This document shows positions 8,887 through 16,531 of a stretch of DNA of 64,000 bases, one piece after another. The notes beneath the pieces were generated by a model. That model was not told the DNA's origin. It worked only from the letters and a program-made list of their open reading frames with translations, and searched no databases. The position numbers and the translations under genes were made by a program. Each line of letters opens with the position of its first letter. Position 1 is the first letter of the stretch. Source of the DNA: Roseithermus sacchariphilus (GTDB taxonomy: Bacteria > Bacteroidota > Rhodothermia > Rhodothermales > MEBIC09517); contig CP030158.1 of the NCBI GenBank assembly GCA_003285105.1, forward strand, positions 787,447 through 851,446, read 5' to 3'.

Positions 8887-11529
8887 TCATTTCACCAGCA
8901 CCATCCTGCGCGTCTCGACGTGATTTGCCGTGCGGAGCACGTACAGATACGTTCCGCTCGGCAGACCGGACGCGTCGAACTGAACCTCGTGCTGTCCAGC
9001 CCGCATCAGCCCATCGACCAGCGTGGCCACGCGCTGTCCGAGGAGGTTGTAGACGGCCAGCGTGGCATGGGTCGCTTCGGGCAGGTCGAAGCGCAGCATC
9101 GTGGTCGGGTTGAAGGGGTTCGGGTAGTTCTGGTGGAGCAGATACCGGCCCGGCAGTTCGTTCGTCCCGGGCTCTTCTTCGATGGCCGTGCCGGTGAGGC
9201 TCCCGCCTCCCAGCGCGACGATCGAGACGTCATCCCAGTAGGTGGTGCCTTCGAAGGCGTGCCAGTAGCGCAGGCGCAACTCCATCCCGACCGCCCCCTC
9301 CTTCGGATACACCACGAACGCATACTGCGTCCAACCCGTCGACGCCTCCCGCTTCGCCAGCGGAATCACCTGCTCGTTGTACTCCCCGTTCAACCGGATG
9401 TCCACACCCCCGATCTCCCCCCAGCCGGCCGCACCGCCCGACAGGTTCTCGTACCACAACGCCGTCATCCCGATGTTGTAGTCCCCCGCCTCCGGATCCC
9501 CGATCTTCTCCGGCTCCGGTACCCCCTCGGTCTTCACCCAGAAACTCACCAGCACCGGCTCGCCCTCCGTCACCGGCACCCGCTCCGAAATCGCCACCGA
9601 CTCCGTCGCCTCCGTCACGTTCTGCACCAGCTTCAAACTGTACGTGCCCGTGTGCGCCGCCTCGTCGCTCACCGTCTGGATGAACGGCTGGTTCTCCGGC
9701 CAGTCCGCCCTCCCGCACGGAAAGCAGTCCCACCAGTAGTACCACGTGTCCCCCGCGTCCACGTTCGCGTTGAAGATGTCGCCCGGCCACACGTCCGGCG
9801 TCGTCGTCGCCACGAACCAGTCGTCGACGTAGACCGTCCCCGTCGCCGCGGCCCCCTTGCGCACCGTGATGCGCGCGCTCTGCGCGTCCTGCGGCAGCGT
9901 GATCGCCCCCAGCGTCGTGTTGTCCACCTTCACCCAGCCCTCGCTCGAGGCCGCCTCCTGCGGCAGGTCGATCACCACCGCCTCGCCCAGCAGGTTCGTC
10001 CCCCCGGCCACATCGAAGAACTCCAGCACGATCTGAAACTTCTCCTCGTCCGAGGCCGGGTTCGTGTTCACCCCCTCGGTCTTCACCCACGCCCCGAACT
10101 GCAACTCCGCGTTGCCCGGAAAGCGCGGTGACCAGTTGCGCACGGCCTCGTCCATCACCCAGGCCGCCGCCCCCTCGCCCGAGAGCTTCAGGCTGTAGGC
10201 CGGCGTGCGGCTCTGCTCCGTCGTCCACGTCGCCCCGGACCCCTCGGCCCGCCAGTACGCCGGCTTCCCCGCCTCGAATCCCCCGTTCGTCAGCAGGTTG
10301 GGCAGGACACCCAGCACGCTGCTGACCGGAGCAACGAAGACGTCATCCCAGTAGGTGGTGCCCTCGAAGGCGTGCCAGTAGCGCAGGCGCAACTCCATCC
10401 CGACCGCCCCCTCCTTCGGATACACCACGAACGCATACTGCGTCCAACCCGTCGACGCCTCCCGCTTCGCCAGCGGAATCACCTGCTCGTTGTACTCCCC
10501 GTTCAACCGGATGTCCACACCCCCGATCTCCCCCCAGCCGGCCGCACCGCCCGACAGGTTCTCGTACCACAACGCCGTCATCCCGATGTTGTAGTCCCCC
10601 GCCTCCGGATCCCCGATCTTCTCCGGCTCCGGTACCCCCTCGGTCTTCACCCAGAAACTCACCAGCACCGGCTCGCCCTCCGTCACCGGCACCCGCTCCG
10701 AAATCGCCACCGACTCCGTCGCCTCCGTCACGTTCTGCTCCAGCTTCAAACTGTACGTGCCCGTGTGCGCCGCCTCGTCGCTCACCGTCTGGATGAACGG
10801 CTGGTTCTCCGGCCAGCCCGCCTCCCCGCACGAAAAACAGTCCCACCAGTAGTACCACGTGTCCCCCGCGTCCACGTTCGCGTTGAACAGGTCCCCGGCC
10901 CACACGTCCGGCGTCGTCGTCGCCACGAACCAGTCGTCGACGTAGACCGTCCCCGTCGCCGCGGCCCCCTTGCGCACCGTGATGCGCGCGCTCTGCGCGT
11001 CCTGCGGCAGCGTGATCGCCCCCAGCGTCGTGTTGTCCACCTTCACCCAGCCCCCGCTCGAAGCCTCGGCCTGCGGCAGGTCGATCACGACGGCCTCGCC
11101 CAGCAGGTTCGTCCCCCCGGCCACATCGAAGAACTCCAGCACGATCTGAAACTTCTCCTCGTCCGAGGCCGGGTTCGTGTTCACCCCCTCGGTCTTCACC
11201 CACGCCCCGAACTGCAACTCCGCGTTGCCCGGAAAGCGCGGCGACCAGTTGCGCACGGCCTCGTCCATCACCCAGGCCGCCGCCCCCTCGCCCGAGAGCT
11301 TCAGGCTGTAGGCCGGCGTCCGGCTCTGCTCCGTCGTCCACGTCGCCCCGGACCCCTCGGCCCGCCAGTACGCCGGCTTCCCCGCCTCGAATCCCCCGTT
11401 CGTCAGCAGGTTCACGGGCGAATCGGCTGTCAGCATATCCAGCCCGCTCTGCTGAGCCCGGACGGAGCCGGGATGCAGCAGGCCTACGGCTACCACGAGT
11501 AGCGATAACATGCGTAGCGTTGATTTCAT
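8887..11529 (-). CDS. Secreted carbohydrate-binding protein with two near-identical ~370-residue repeats and type IX sorting domain
   Basis: About 880 residues. Signal peptide (LSLLVVAVGLLHPGSVRAQ), then two tandem blocks of 371 residues. Each has two jelly-roll-like modules beginning NLLTNGGFEAGKPAYWRAEG and NVDAGDTWYYWWDCF. This pattern (NGGFE...W...SLKL...YVDDW) is that of CBM4/9-like carbohydrate-binding domains. The C-terminus (LHQNYPNPFNPTTMLRFDLP ... TRRMVLVK) is a classic type A type IX sorting domain, so the protein should be anchored on the cell surface. No catalytic glycoside hydrolase domain was recognised. ATG at 11529 is chosen; an in-frame GTG lies at 11538. A LacI operator at 11638 lies in its upstream region, so it is probably the first gene of the regulated operon. 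Role: capture of polysaccharide at the surface (inference). Confidence 0.85.
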   Translation of the reverse strand: MKSTLRMLSLLVVAVGLLHPGSVRAQQSGLDMLTADSPVNLLTNGGFEAGKPAYWRAEGSGATWTTEQSRTPAYSLKLSGEGAAAWVMDEAVRNWSPRFPGNAELQFGAWVKTEGVNTNPASDEEKFQIVLEFFDVAGGTNLLGEAVVIDLPQAEASSGGWVKVDNTTLGAITLPQDAQSARITVRKGAAATGTVYVDDWFVATTTPDVWAGDLFNANVDAGDTWYYWWDCFSCGEAGWPENQPFIQTVSDEAAHTGTYSLKLEQNVTEATESVAISERVPVTEGEPVLVSFWVKTEGVPEPEKIGDPEAGDYNIGMTALWYENLSGGAAGWGEIGGVDIRLNGEYNEQVIPLAKREASTGWTQYAFVVYPKEGAVGMELRLRYWHAFEGTTYWDDVFVAPVSSVLGVLPNLLTNGGFEAGKPAYWRAEGSGATWTTEQSRTPAYSLKLSGEGAAAWVMDEAVRNWSPRFPGNAELQFGAWVKTEGVNTNPASDEEKFQIVLEFFDVAGGTNLLGEAVVIDLPQEAASSEGWVKVDNTTLGAITLPQDAQSARITVRKGAAATGTVYVDDWFVATTTPDVWPGDIFNANVDAGDTWYYWWDCFPCGRADWPENQPFIQTVSDEAAHTGTYSLKLVQNVTEATESVAISERVPVTEGEPVLVSFWVKTEGVPEPEKIGDPEAGDYNIGMTALWYENLSGGAAGWGEIGGVDIRLNGEYNEQVIPLAKREASTGWTQYAFVVYPKEGAVGMELRLRYWHAFEGTTYWDDVSIVALGGGSLTGTAIEEEPGTNELPGRYLLHQNYPNPFNPTTMLRFDLPEATHATLAVYNLLGQRVATLVDGLMRAGQHEVQFDASGLPSGTYLYVLRTANHVETRRMVLVK
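9226..10299. repeat. Direct repeat copy B (1,074 bp) inside the carbohydrate-binding gene
   Basis: Nearly identical at DNA level to 10339-11412, with an offset of exactly 1,113 bp (371 codons). Only a few differences were seen by eye, such as the WPENQ/GEAGWPENQ context. Confidence 0.9.
10339..11412. repeat. Direct repeat copy A (1,074 bp) inside the carbohydrate-binding gene
   Basis: Partner of 9226-10299. Homologous recombination between the two copies would remove or add 371 codons without breaking the frame. Confidence 0.9.
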
Positions 11530-11637
11530 GACGATCACCGTTCTGGTTTACGTGACAGGGGGAACCGGGCAGACGACGGGGAGGCGGACCGCGCCTCCGC
11601 ATACGGGCCCTGTTCGGCCCTCGAGGATTCGAGTATG

Positions 11638-11650
11638 TGAAGCGCTTCCA
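11638..11650. promoter_or_regulatory. LacI-type operator upstream of the carbohydrate-binding gene
   Basis: Sequence TGAAGCGCTTCCA with a perfect 10-bp palindromic core GAAGCGCTTC and central CG, the usual LacI/GalR half-site layout. The same core occurs in the operator next to lacI at 12742-12763. It lies about 110 bp upstream of the start at 11529. Confidence 0.75.
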
Positions 11651-11686
11651 GCAGACATAACCTGCGCGGCATCGGGACTCGGTGTA

Positions 11687-12727
11687 TCAGGTGGAGGCCC
11701 GGACGACGAGGTCCGTAGCCAGGCGGGTCGTGTGATTGCCGCGGTCGTAGCGCGTCGCCGCCGTTTCGGAGGCTCCGATCAGATCGGCCAGGTAGCGGAG
11801 GGCGAGCTCTCCCAACTGCTCCTTGTAGACCCGCACCGTCGTCAGCGGGGGCGAGGCCGTCGAGGCACTATCGACATCATCGAAGCCGACGACGGCCAGG
11901 TCTTCCGGGACGGAGCGCCCGGCAGCCTGCACGGCTTCGATCACGCCGAAGGCCACCGCGTCGTTGACACAGAAGGCCGCGGTCACGGGAGGGTCGAGGG
12001 CCAGGAGACGGGCCGCCAGGCGGCGGCCGGTGTCGCGCCGGGGCTCCCCCGGCTCGTCCAGGACCCGCGCCGGATCGTACGCGATACCGGCCTCGTCCAG
12101 CGCCAGCCGATAGCCCTCGGCCCGCGCCTTCAAGCTGGGATGCTGCAGGTCCGCCCCCACCATCGCGATGTGGCGATGCCCGCGCTCGATGAGGTGACTG
12201 ACGGCCGCCCGAGCGCCTCCCTGGTTGTCAATCACGACCGAAGGGAGGGCCTCCCGCTCGTAGTCGATCAGCACGACCGGCAGCTTCTGCGCGGCCACTT
12301 CGTCCAGAAACCCCGGGGGCACTTTGCCGGCCACCAGCACCCCGTCGACGTTGCGCTCGTGCAAAAACCGCGGCGTGTGCGTGCCGGGTTCATACTCCTG
12401 CGGGATGGTCGCCAGCAAGACGTACAGATTCTGGTGCCGCGCCTCGAACTCGGTGCCCAGAAAGATGCGCGTGTAAAACGGCTCGCTCCGGGTGAAGTGG
12501 TCTTCCCGCAAGACGAAGCCAATGTTACCCGTCTTCTGCGCCGCCAGTTGCTGCGCCGCCTTGCGCGGCACATACCCGAGCCGCCGCGCCGCCTGCTGGA
12601 CGCGCCTCCGCGTCTCGGCACTGACGTTGGTCTTGCCGTTCATCACCAGCGACACCGTCGAGATCGACACCTGGGCCTCGGCGGCCACGTCGCTGATCGT
12701 CACGCGTTTGCTGCGGCTGAGGGTCAT
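11687..12727 (-). CDS. LacI family transcriptional regulator
   Basis: A 346-residue sugar-responsive repressor. The N-terminal helix-turn-helix (residues ~8-30: RVTISDVAAEAQVSISTVSL) is followed by the hinge helix region (RRLGYVPRKAAQQLAAQKTG) and a periplasmic-binding-protein-like effector domain (residues ~65-340; e.g. DGVLVAGKVPPGF, AVSHLIERGHRHIAMVGA, FDDVDSAS). Length is normal. The start at 12727 lies only 14 bp from a perfect 22-bp palindrome, so autoregulation is likely; the same core sits upstream of the carbohydrate-binding gene. Effector sugar not determinable from sequence. It is transcribed in the same direction as the uptake locus it most likely controls. Confidence 0.92.
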   Translation of the reverse strand: MTLSRSKRVTISDVAAEAQVSISTVSLVMNGKTNVSAETRRRVQQAARRLGYVPRKAAQQLAAQKTGNIGFVLREDHFTRSEPFYTRIFLGTEFEARHQNLYVLLATIPQEYEPGTHTPRFLHERNVDGVLVAGKVPPGFLDEVAAQKLPVVLIDYEREALPSVVIDNQGGARAAVSHLIERGHRHIAMVGADLQHPSLKARAEGYRLALDEAGIAYDPARVLDEPGEPRRDTGRRLAARLLALDPPVTAAFCVNDAVAFGVIEAVQAAGRSVPEDLAVVGFDDVDSASTASPPLTTVRVYKEQLGELALRYLADLIGASETAATRYDRGNHTTRLATDLVVRAST

Positions 12728-12741
12728 CGATACACAAAAAG

Positions 12742-12763
12742 TTTATCGAAGCGCTTCGATAAA
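12742..12763. promoter_or_regulatory. LacI-type operator (22-bp perfect palindrome) at the lacI promoter
   Basis: Half-site TTTATCGAAGC followed directly by its exact reverse complement. The core GAAGCGCTTC is shared with the operator at 11638-11650. It lies between the lacI start (12727) and the divergent gene at 12935, so it could control both. Confidence 0.85.
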
Positions 12764-12934
12764 ATTATAACACCTCCGGTCCGTCGTGTCAAGCAGCCGG
12801 CGATGCGAGCCGTGGGCCCGGGGTGACGAAGCGAATCAGAGGTCTGCCCGCGGGGCTTTTTTTTCGTTTATTGGCCCGGTCCGCCGGCAGCAGCCGGATG
12901 GCCCGGTGTCCGTCTCTCCTTCCTTCGGTGTGCG

Positions 12935-14086
12935 ATGACCACACGGCTTCTCTCCCGGCTGTTCGGGCTTCTCTTCGTCGCGGGGCTCCTTGCCCCCCCG
13001 GCCACCGGGCAGGACGTGCGCGAGTTGATCGGCGTACTGCGCCGTGAGGGCGCTACCGCCCTGGAGGCCGACCCGGACCCGGCCACGCGCCGGCAGCAGT
13101 TCACCACCTACCTCAACGTCCTCGCCGCCGAGGAACAAGGGCAGGAGCGGATGCGGGGTACCATTGCCTTCGGCCTCAACGGCGACGAGACGGGCGACGA
13201 ACAGCTCTACAAGATCAACGCTGGCATCTCCCTCGCCCGCGGGCAGTATCCCAGCCAGGTCGAGTTCGCCTCCCGGGTCGGGGTCACGCTCGATGGCGAC
13301 GCCTTTCAGGAGAACGTCTCGGATCTGCGGCTGAGCTACGACTACCACCCGTCGCTCTCCTGGGAAACGTTTGTCTTCCTCGAGCGGCGGACGGACAACT
13401 TCATGAGCATCGACCAGCGGTACGAGGTGGGTGGCGGGGTCGTGCTGAACCGCTTCCTGGGGCTCACCGAAGACGGCCGCGCCCGCCGGGAGGCCCTGGC
13501 GCTCCGCGACGCCGTGCAGCCGGTGTTCCGTGCCTTGCTGAGCCCGGCCGAGCAGCAGGCGATGGACCGGGCGCATGCGCGCGCGCTGCCGGCCATCCGC
13601 AAGCGCCACAGCCGGACGCGACTGGCATTGCTGGTCGGGGTCCTGGCCGAGTTCGAGCAGGCCACGCTGACGTGGACCGCCCCGGACGGCACGACGGTCG
13701 ACGAACGGGCGCAGGGCCGCCGCAGCAAGCTCCGCTGGGAGGTGCGCCCCACCCTCGACGTGCAGCCGGTCGACGGGCTGGAGTGGAAACTCCGGCCCTA
13801 CCTGAAGCTGCCCTCCCCCTGGGTCTGGACGGAGACGATCGGCCGTGGGACCACCGCTACGCAACGGGCCGATTACCGGCTGGATCTCTATACGGACCTG
13901 ACGATCTCGCTGGGGGGATCCGAGGTCTTCGGCGGCGGCGTCAGCCTTACTCTGAGCTATCAGATGCTCTACGACCACGCCCCACCCTATGCCCGCGTCG
14001 AGCCACCCGGCGGCGAACCCATCCTCCTCCAGGCCGAGGATCTGCACCACGTCGTCCGGCTCAGCTTCGGCCTACAATTTCGATGA
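12935..14086 (+). CDS. Putative outer-membrane beta-barrel protein (DUF481-like), unrecognised
   Basis: 383 residues with a clear signal peptide (LFGLLFVAGLLAPPATGQ). The body alternates polar and apolar residues in strand-like fashion (INAGISLARGQY; LRLSYDYHPSLSWETFVFLE; YEVGGGVVLNRFLG) and ends in Phe-Arg (LSFGLQFR), consistent with an outer-membrane barrel. The strand pattern resembles DUF481-type 'salt-induced' barrels, but this is only a resemblance. The gene is divergent from lacI and shares the 12728-12934 intergenic region that holds the 22-bp operator, so LacI control is possible (inference). No function can be assigned. Confidence 0.7.
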   Translation: MTTRLLSRLFGLLFVAGLLAPPATGQDVRELIGVLRREGATALEADPDPATRRQQFTTYLNVLAAEEQGQERMRGTIAFGLNGDETGDEQLYKINAGISLARGQYPSQVEFASRVGVTLDGDAFQENVSDLRLSYDYHPSLSWETFVFLERRTDNFMSIDQRYEVGGGVVLNRFLGLTEDGRARREALALRDAVQPVFRALLSPAEQQAMDRAHARALPAIRKRHSRTRLALLVGVLAEFEQATLTWTAPDGTTVDERAQGRRSKLRWEVRPTLDVQPVDGLEWKLRPYLKLPSPWVWTETIGRGTTATQRADYRLDLYTDLTISLGGSEVFGGGVSLTLSYQMLYDHAPPYARVEPPGGEPILLQAEDLHHVVRLSFGLQFR

Positions 14087-14090
14087 CCGG

Positions 14091-14144
14091 CCCCGGGCAG
14101 ACCCCGGGCAGACCCCGGGCAGACCCCGGGCAGACCCCGGGCAG
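14091..14144. repeat. Tandem 11-bp repeat (ACCCCGGGCAG x ~5)
   Basis: Five contiguous 11-bp units start 4 bp after the stop of the preceding gene. Each unit contains the palindrome CCCGGG. No coding role; the rest of the 278-bp gap to 14365 shows no gene. Confidence 0.85.
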
Positions 14145-14364
14145 GAGGTGGCCGGAGGCCGGACGCTGAGGGCGTTCAATACACGTACGTGCCATGCATA
14201 ACCTGTTCGTGGAGGTTCATGGCATCGCCCTTGCCCTCCCGGATCCCGTCCCTTTATATGAGGGAGTGCCACGCATGCCGCCGGGAGCTCGCGCCCCGGC
14301 CGTTCCGTGACGTGGCAGGGACCCAGCGTTCTTTGCCCTCCTCTATTCTTCTGGTGATCCAGCG

Positions 14365-15360
14365 ATGATTTCCATCCTTCTCGGCTTCCTGATGCTGCTT
14401 CCGGAGCCGTCTGGCTCCGTCGATCCCCACCCCGGCACTCCGCCCATCGACATCCAGGAGTGGCCCGTCCCCTGGGAAGACACCCGCCCCCGCGATCCCT
14501 ATGTGGACCAACAGGGGCGGGTCTGGTTCTGCGGCCAGCGGGGCAACTACATCGCCTACCTCGATCCGGCTACCGGTGATTTCAAGCGGTACGAGGTGCC
14601 CGACAACACCCACCCGCACAACCTCATCGTAGATGCCGAGGGCTTCGTCTGGTATGCCGGCAACCGCAACGCGCACATCGGCAAGCTGGACCCCGAGACG
14701 GGAGCCATCACGCAGTTCCCCATGCCCGACCCGGCAGCGCGAGATCCCCACACGCTCGTCTTCGACCCGGACGGCCACATCTGGTTCACCGTCCAGGGAG
14801 GCAACTTCATCGGACGGCTGCACACCGAAACGGGGCAGGTGGACCTGATCCAGGTCCCCACCGAACGCGCCCGGCCCTATGGCATCAAGATGGATCCGCA
14901 GGACCGTCCCTGGGTCGTCCTGTTCGGCACGAACAAGATCGCCCGCGTCGACCCGGAGACGATGACGCTGGAGGAGATCGAGATGCCGGATGAGGGAGCT
15001 CGGCCGCGCCGGCTGGAGATCACGGCCGACGGGATGCTCTGGTACGCCGATTACGCCCGGGGCTATCTGGGCCGGCTCGATCCCGAGACGCATGCGGTGA
15101 AAGAATGGCTGCTGCCGGGCGGCGCCAACGCCCGCCCGTATGGTACGGCGTCAGACCACCGGGGCCGCATCTGGGTTGCCGAGTCGGGCCCGGAGCCCAA
15201 TCGCCTCGTCGGCTTCGATCCGGCGACGGAGACCTTCTTCAGCACCACCGAGATTCCCAGCGGGGGAGGCACCATCCGGCACATGTACTTCCATCCTCCC
15301 ACGCAGGAGATCTGGTTCGGTGCCGACACCAACACCATCGGCCGCGCCCGCATTCCCTAG
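14365..15360 (+). CDS. Virginiamycin B lyase (Vgb)-like beta-propeller protein
   Basis: 331 residues. A short hydrophobic N-terminus is followed by about seven propeller blades of the streptogramin-lyase type: D..GRVWFCGQRGNYIAYLDPATG, then AEGFVWYAGNRNAHIGKLDPETG, DGHIWFTVQGGNFIGRLHTETG, DGMLWYADYARGYLGRLDPETH, and a final EIWFGADTNTIGRARIP. These blades are found in Vgb, but most environmental members are not antibiotic lyases and their substrate is unknown. The 6-bp gap to the next gene suggests co-transcription. Probably exported. Confidence 0.75.
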   Translation: MISILLGFLMLLPEPSGSVDPHPGTPPIDIQEWPVPWEDTRPRDPYVDQQGRVWFCGQRGNYIAYLDPATGDFKRYEVPDNTHPHNLIVDAEGFVWYAGNRNAHIGKLDPETGAITQFPMPDPAARDPHTLVFDPDGHIWFTVQGGNFIGRLHTETGQVDLIQVPTERARPYGIKMDPQDRPWVVLFGTNKIARVDPETMTLEEIEMPDEGARPRRLEITADGMLWYADYARGYLGRLDPETHAVKEWLLPGGANARPYGTASDHRGRIWVAESGPEPNRLVGFDPATETFFSTTEIPSGGGTIRHMYFHPPTQEIWFGADTNTIGRARIP

Positions 15361-15365
15361 CCGCT

Positions 15366-15899
15366 ATGCCGTTGCGTCTGGCGCTTACAGGACTCGCCGT
15401 GCTGCTCATCGGGCTGGGCTATGCCGACGGCCCCCCGCCCGCCCACACCGGCGGCTTCGGCGAGCCCACCTGCCTGTCGTGTCACTTCGATGGTGAACTG
15501 AACGCACCGGGCGGCTCCCTGGCGGTGGACGGCCTCCCCTCCACGTACACGCCCGGCCAGGCCTATCCCCTGGCGATACGGCTGTCCCGACCCGGCGTGC
15601 AGCGCGGTGGCTTTCAACTGTCGGCCCGGTTTACCGATGCAGGCCACCAGGCCGGCCGGTTCACCCTCACCGGGGAGCGTATCGCCACGGACCGCCAGGC
15701 CGGCATCGTCTATGTCCGGCACACCCCGGCGGGTACGGTGCCGGATCGGGACACCCTCCGCTGGTCGCTGCTCTGGACGGCACCCGACACGGCACGCGGG
15801 CCCATTGCCATTCACGTGGCCGCCAACGCCGCCAACGGAGACGACTCGGAGTTCGGAGATTACATCTACGCGCTCGAAGCAATCATCGAAGCGCCGTAG
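15366..15899 (+). CDS. Exported protein with CxxCH motif, choice-of-anchor V-like domain
   Basis: 177 residues with an N-terminal hydrophobic signal (LALTGLAVLLIGLGYA). Near residue 30 lies GGFGEPTCLSCHFDGELNAPGG, whose CLSCH fits a heme-c attachment site. The rest resembles the reelin-like 'choice-of-anchor V' domain (YTPGQAYPLAIRLSRPGVQRGGFQLSAR ... WTAPDTARGPIAIHVAANAANGD), which occurs in secreted proteins of this group. Start ATG 15366 chosen; upstream frame is a shadow of the propeller gene. It follows that gene by 6 bp and is probably expressed with it. Function unknown; a small redox or surface-associated protein is possible. Confidence 0.7.
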   Translation: MPLRLALTGLAVLLIGLGYADGPPPAHTGGFGEPTCLSCHFDGELNAPGGSLAVDGLPSTYTPGQAYPLAIRLSRPGVQRGGFQLSARFTDAGHQAGRFTLTGERIATDRQAGIVYVRHTPAGTVPDRDTLRWSLLWTAPDTARGPIAIHVAANAANGDDSEFGDYIYALEAIIEAP

Positions 15900-15915
15900 C
15901 CGCTCTGCCCGCGTC

Positions 15916-16245
15916 CTACGCCGGGCGGGGTCCGGCGAAGTGGAATACTTCGCGCAGGTCGGTGCTCTGCGGGCTGGCGTCCGGGTTGGTCGGCATCAGC
16001 GGCTGCATGAAGCGCCACCAGCGCCGGCACACCTCCGTCTCGGCGATCGCGTTCCAGCGGGCCTCGTCTTCGACTTCCACGTAGGCGAACAGGCTGCCGT
16101 CGGACGGGTCGAGGAAGATCGAGTAGGAGTGGACGCCGTGCTCCTTCAGCACCGCGGCGAGTTCCGGCCAGATGGGGTTGTGGCGCGCCTCGTAGGCCTC
16201 ATACCGGCCGGGATGCACGGCCATGCGGAAGGCCTTGCGGATCAT
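15916..16245 (-). CDS. rhaM: L-rhamnose mutarotase
   Basis: 109 residues, matching the ~104-residue RhaM family that interconverts alpha and beta anomers of L-rhamnose. Family features visible: [37 protein letters not shown] at the N-terminus with the conserved His-Asn-Pro-Ile-Trp, the [22 protein letters not shown] strand pair, and the C-terminal [16 protein letters not shown]. Start 16245 rather than 16320 fits family length. It lies about 100 bp downstream of a small membrane protein and an NCS1-type permease on the same strand. No other rhamnose gene is visible, so the pathway assignment rests on the family alone. Confidence 0.88.
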   Translation of the reverse strand: MIRKAFRMAVHPGRYEAYEARHNPIWPELAAVLKEHGVHSYSIFLDPSDGSLFAYVEVEDEARWNAIAETEVCRRWWRFMQPLMPTNPDASPQSTDLREVFHFAGPRPA

Positions 16246-16315
16246 GACAGGCTCGAACGAGAAAAGGGCTGTGGGCGAATGGTGCGTGAGCAACGGGGGC
16301 CGACCGACGTGCCAC

Positions 16316-16363
16316 GTCACCCGCCCGGGCCGTCACCCGACCGGGCGGTCACCCGACCGGGCC
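16316..16363. repeat. 16-bp tandem repeat (GTCACCCGACCGGGC-type x3)
   Basis: Three adjoining 16-bp units between rhaM and the small membrane protein gene. The last unit overlaps the final codons and stop of that gene (TGDGPVG). Each unit is partly palindromic, so it may act as an intercistronic hairpin (inference). Confidence 0.7.
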
Positions 16364-16531
16364 GTCGCCCGTCTTCATCCAGAACGGAGCCGTGACGAAC
16401 CACAGGATCGTACCGGCGAGGACCAGGTTGGCGTGGGCCTCCCAGGTCAGCCGCCCGGCGAACACGAGAAACGCCGGCACGATGGTCAGGCCGAGCCCGG
16501 CGGCGGAGAGGAGTTTCAGGACGAGGCTCAT
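16349..16531 (-). CDS. Small two-helix membrane protein next to NCS1 permease
   Basis: 60 residues with two predicted membrane segments (LLSAAGLGLTIVPAFLVFAG and ANLVLAGTILWFVTAPFW). Its ATG overlaps the stop of the permease gene by 4 bp, the classic sign of translational coupling. It resembles the small hydrophobic partner subunits seen beside some transporters, but no family was recognised. The last codons fall in a 16-bp tandem repeat. Confidence 0.75.
   Translation of the reverse strand: MSLVLKLLSAAGLGLTIVPAFLVFAGRLTWEAHANLVLAGTILWFVTAPFWMKTGDGPVG

Noticed and set aside
12846..12864. Rho-independent terminator (GCCC-GCG-GGGC then eight T)
   Set aside because: The stem is only four base pairs and it lies inside a divergent promoter region, so a terminator is not needed there.
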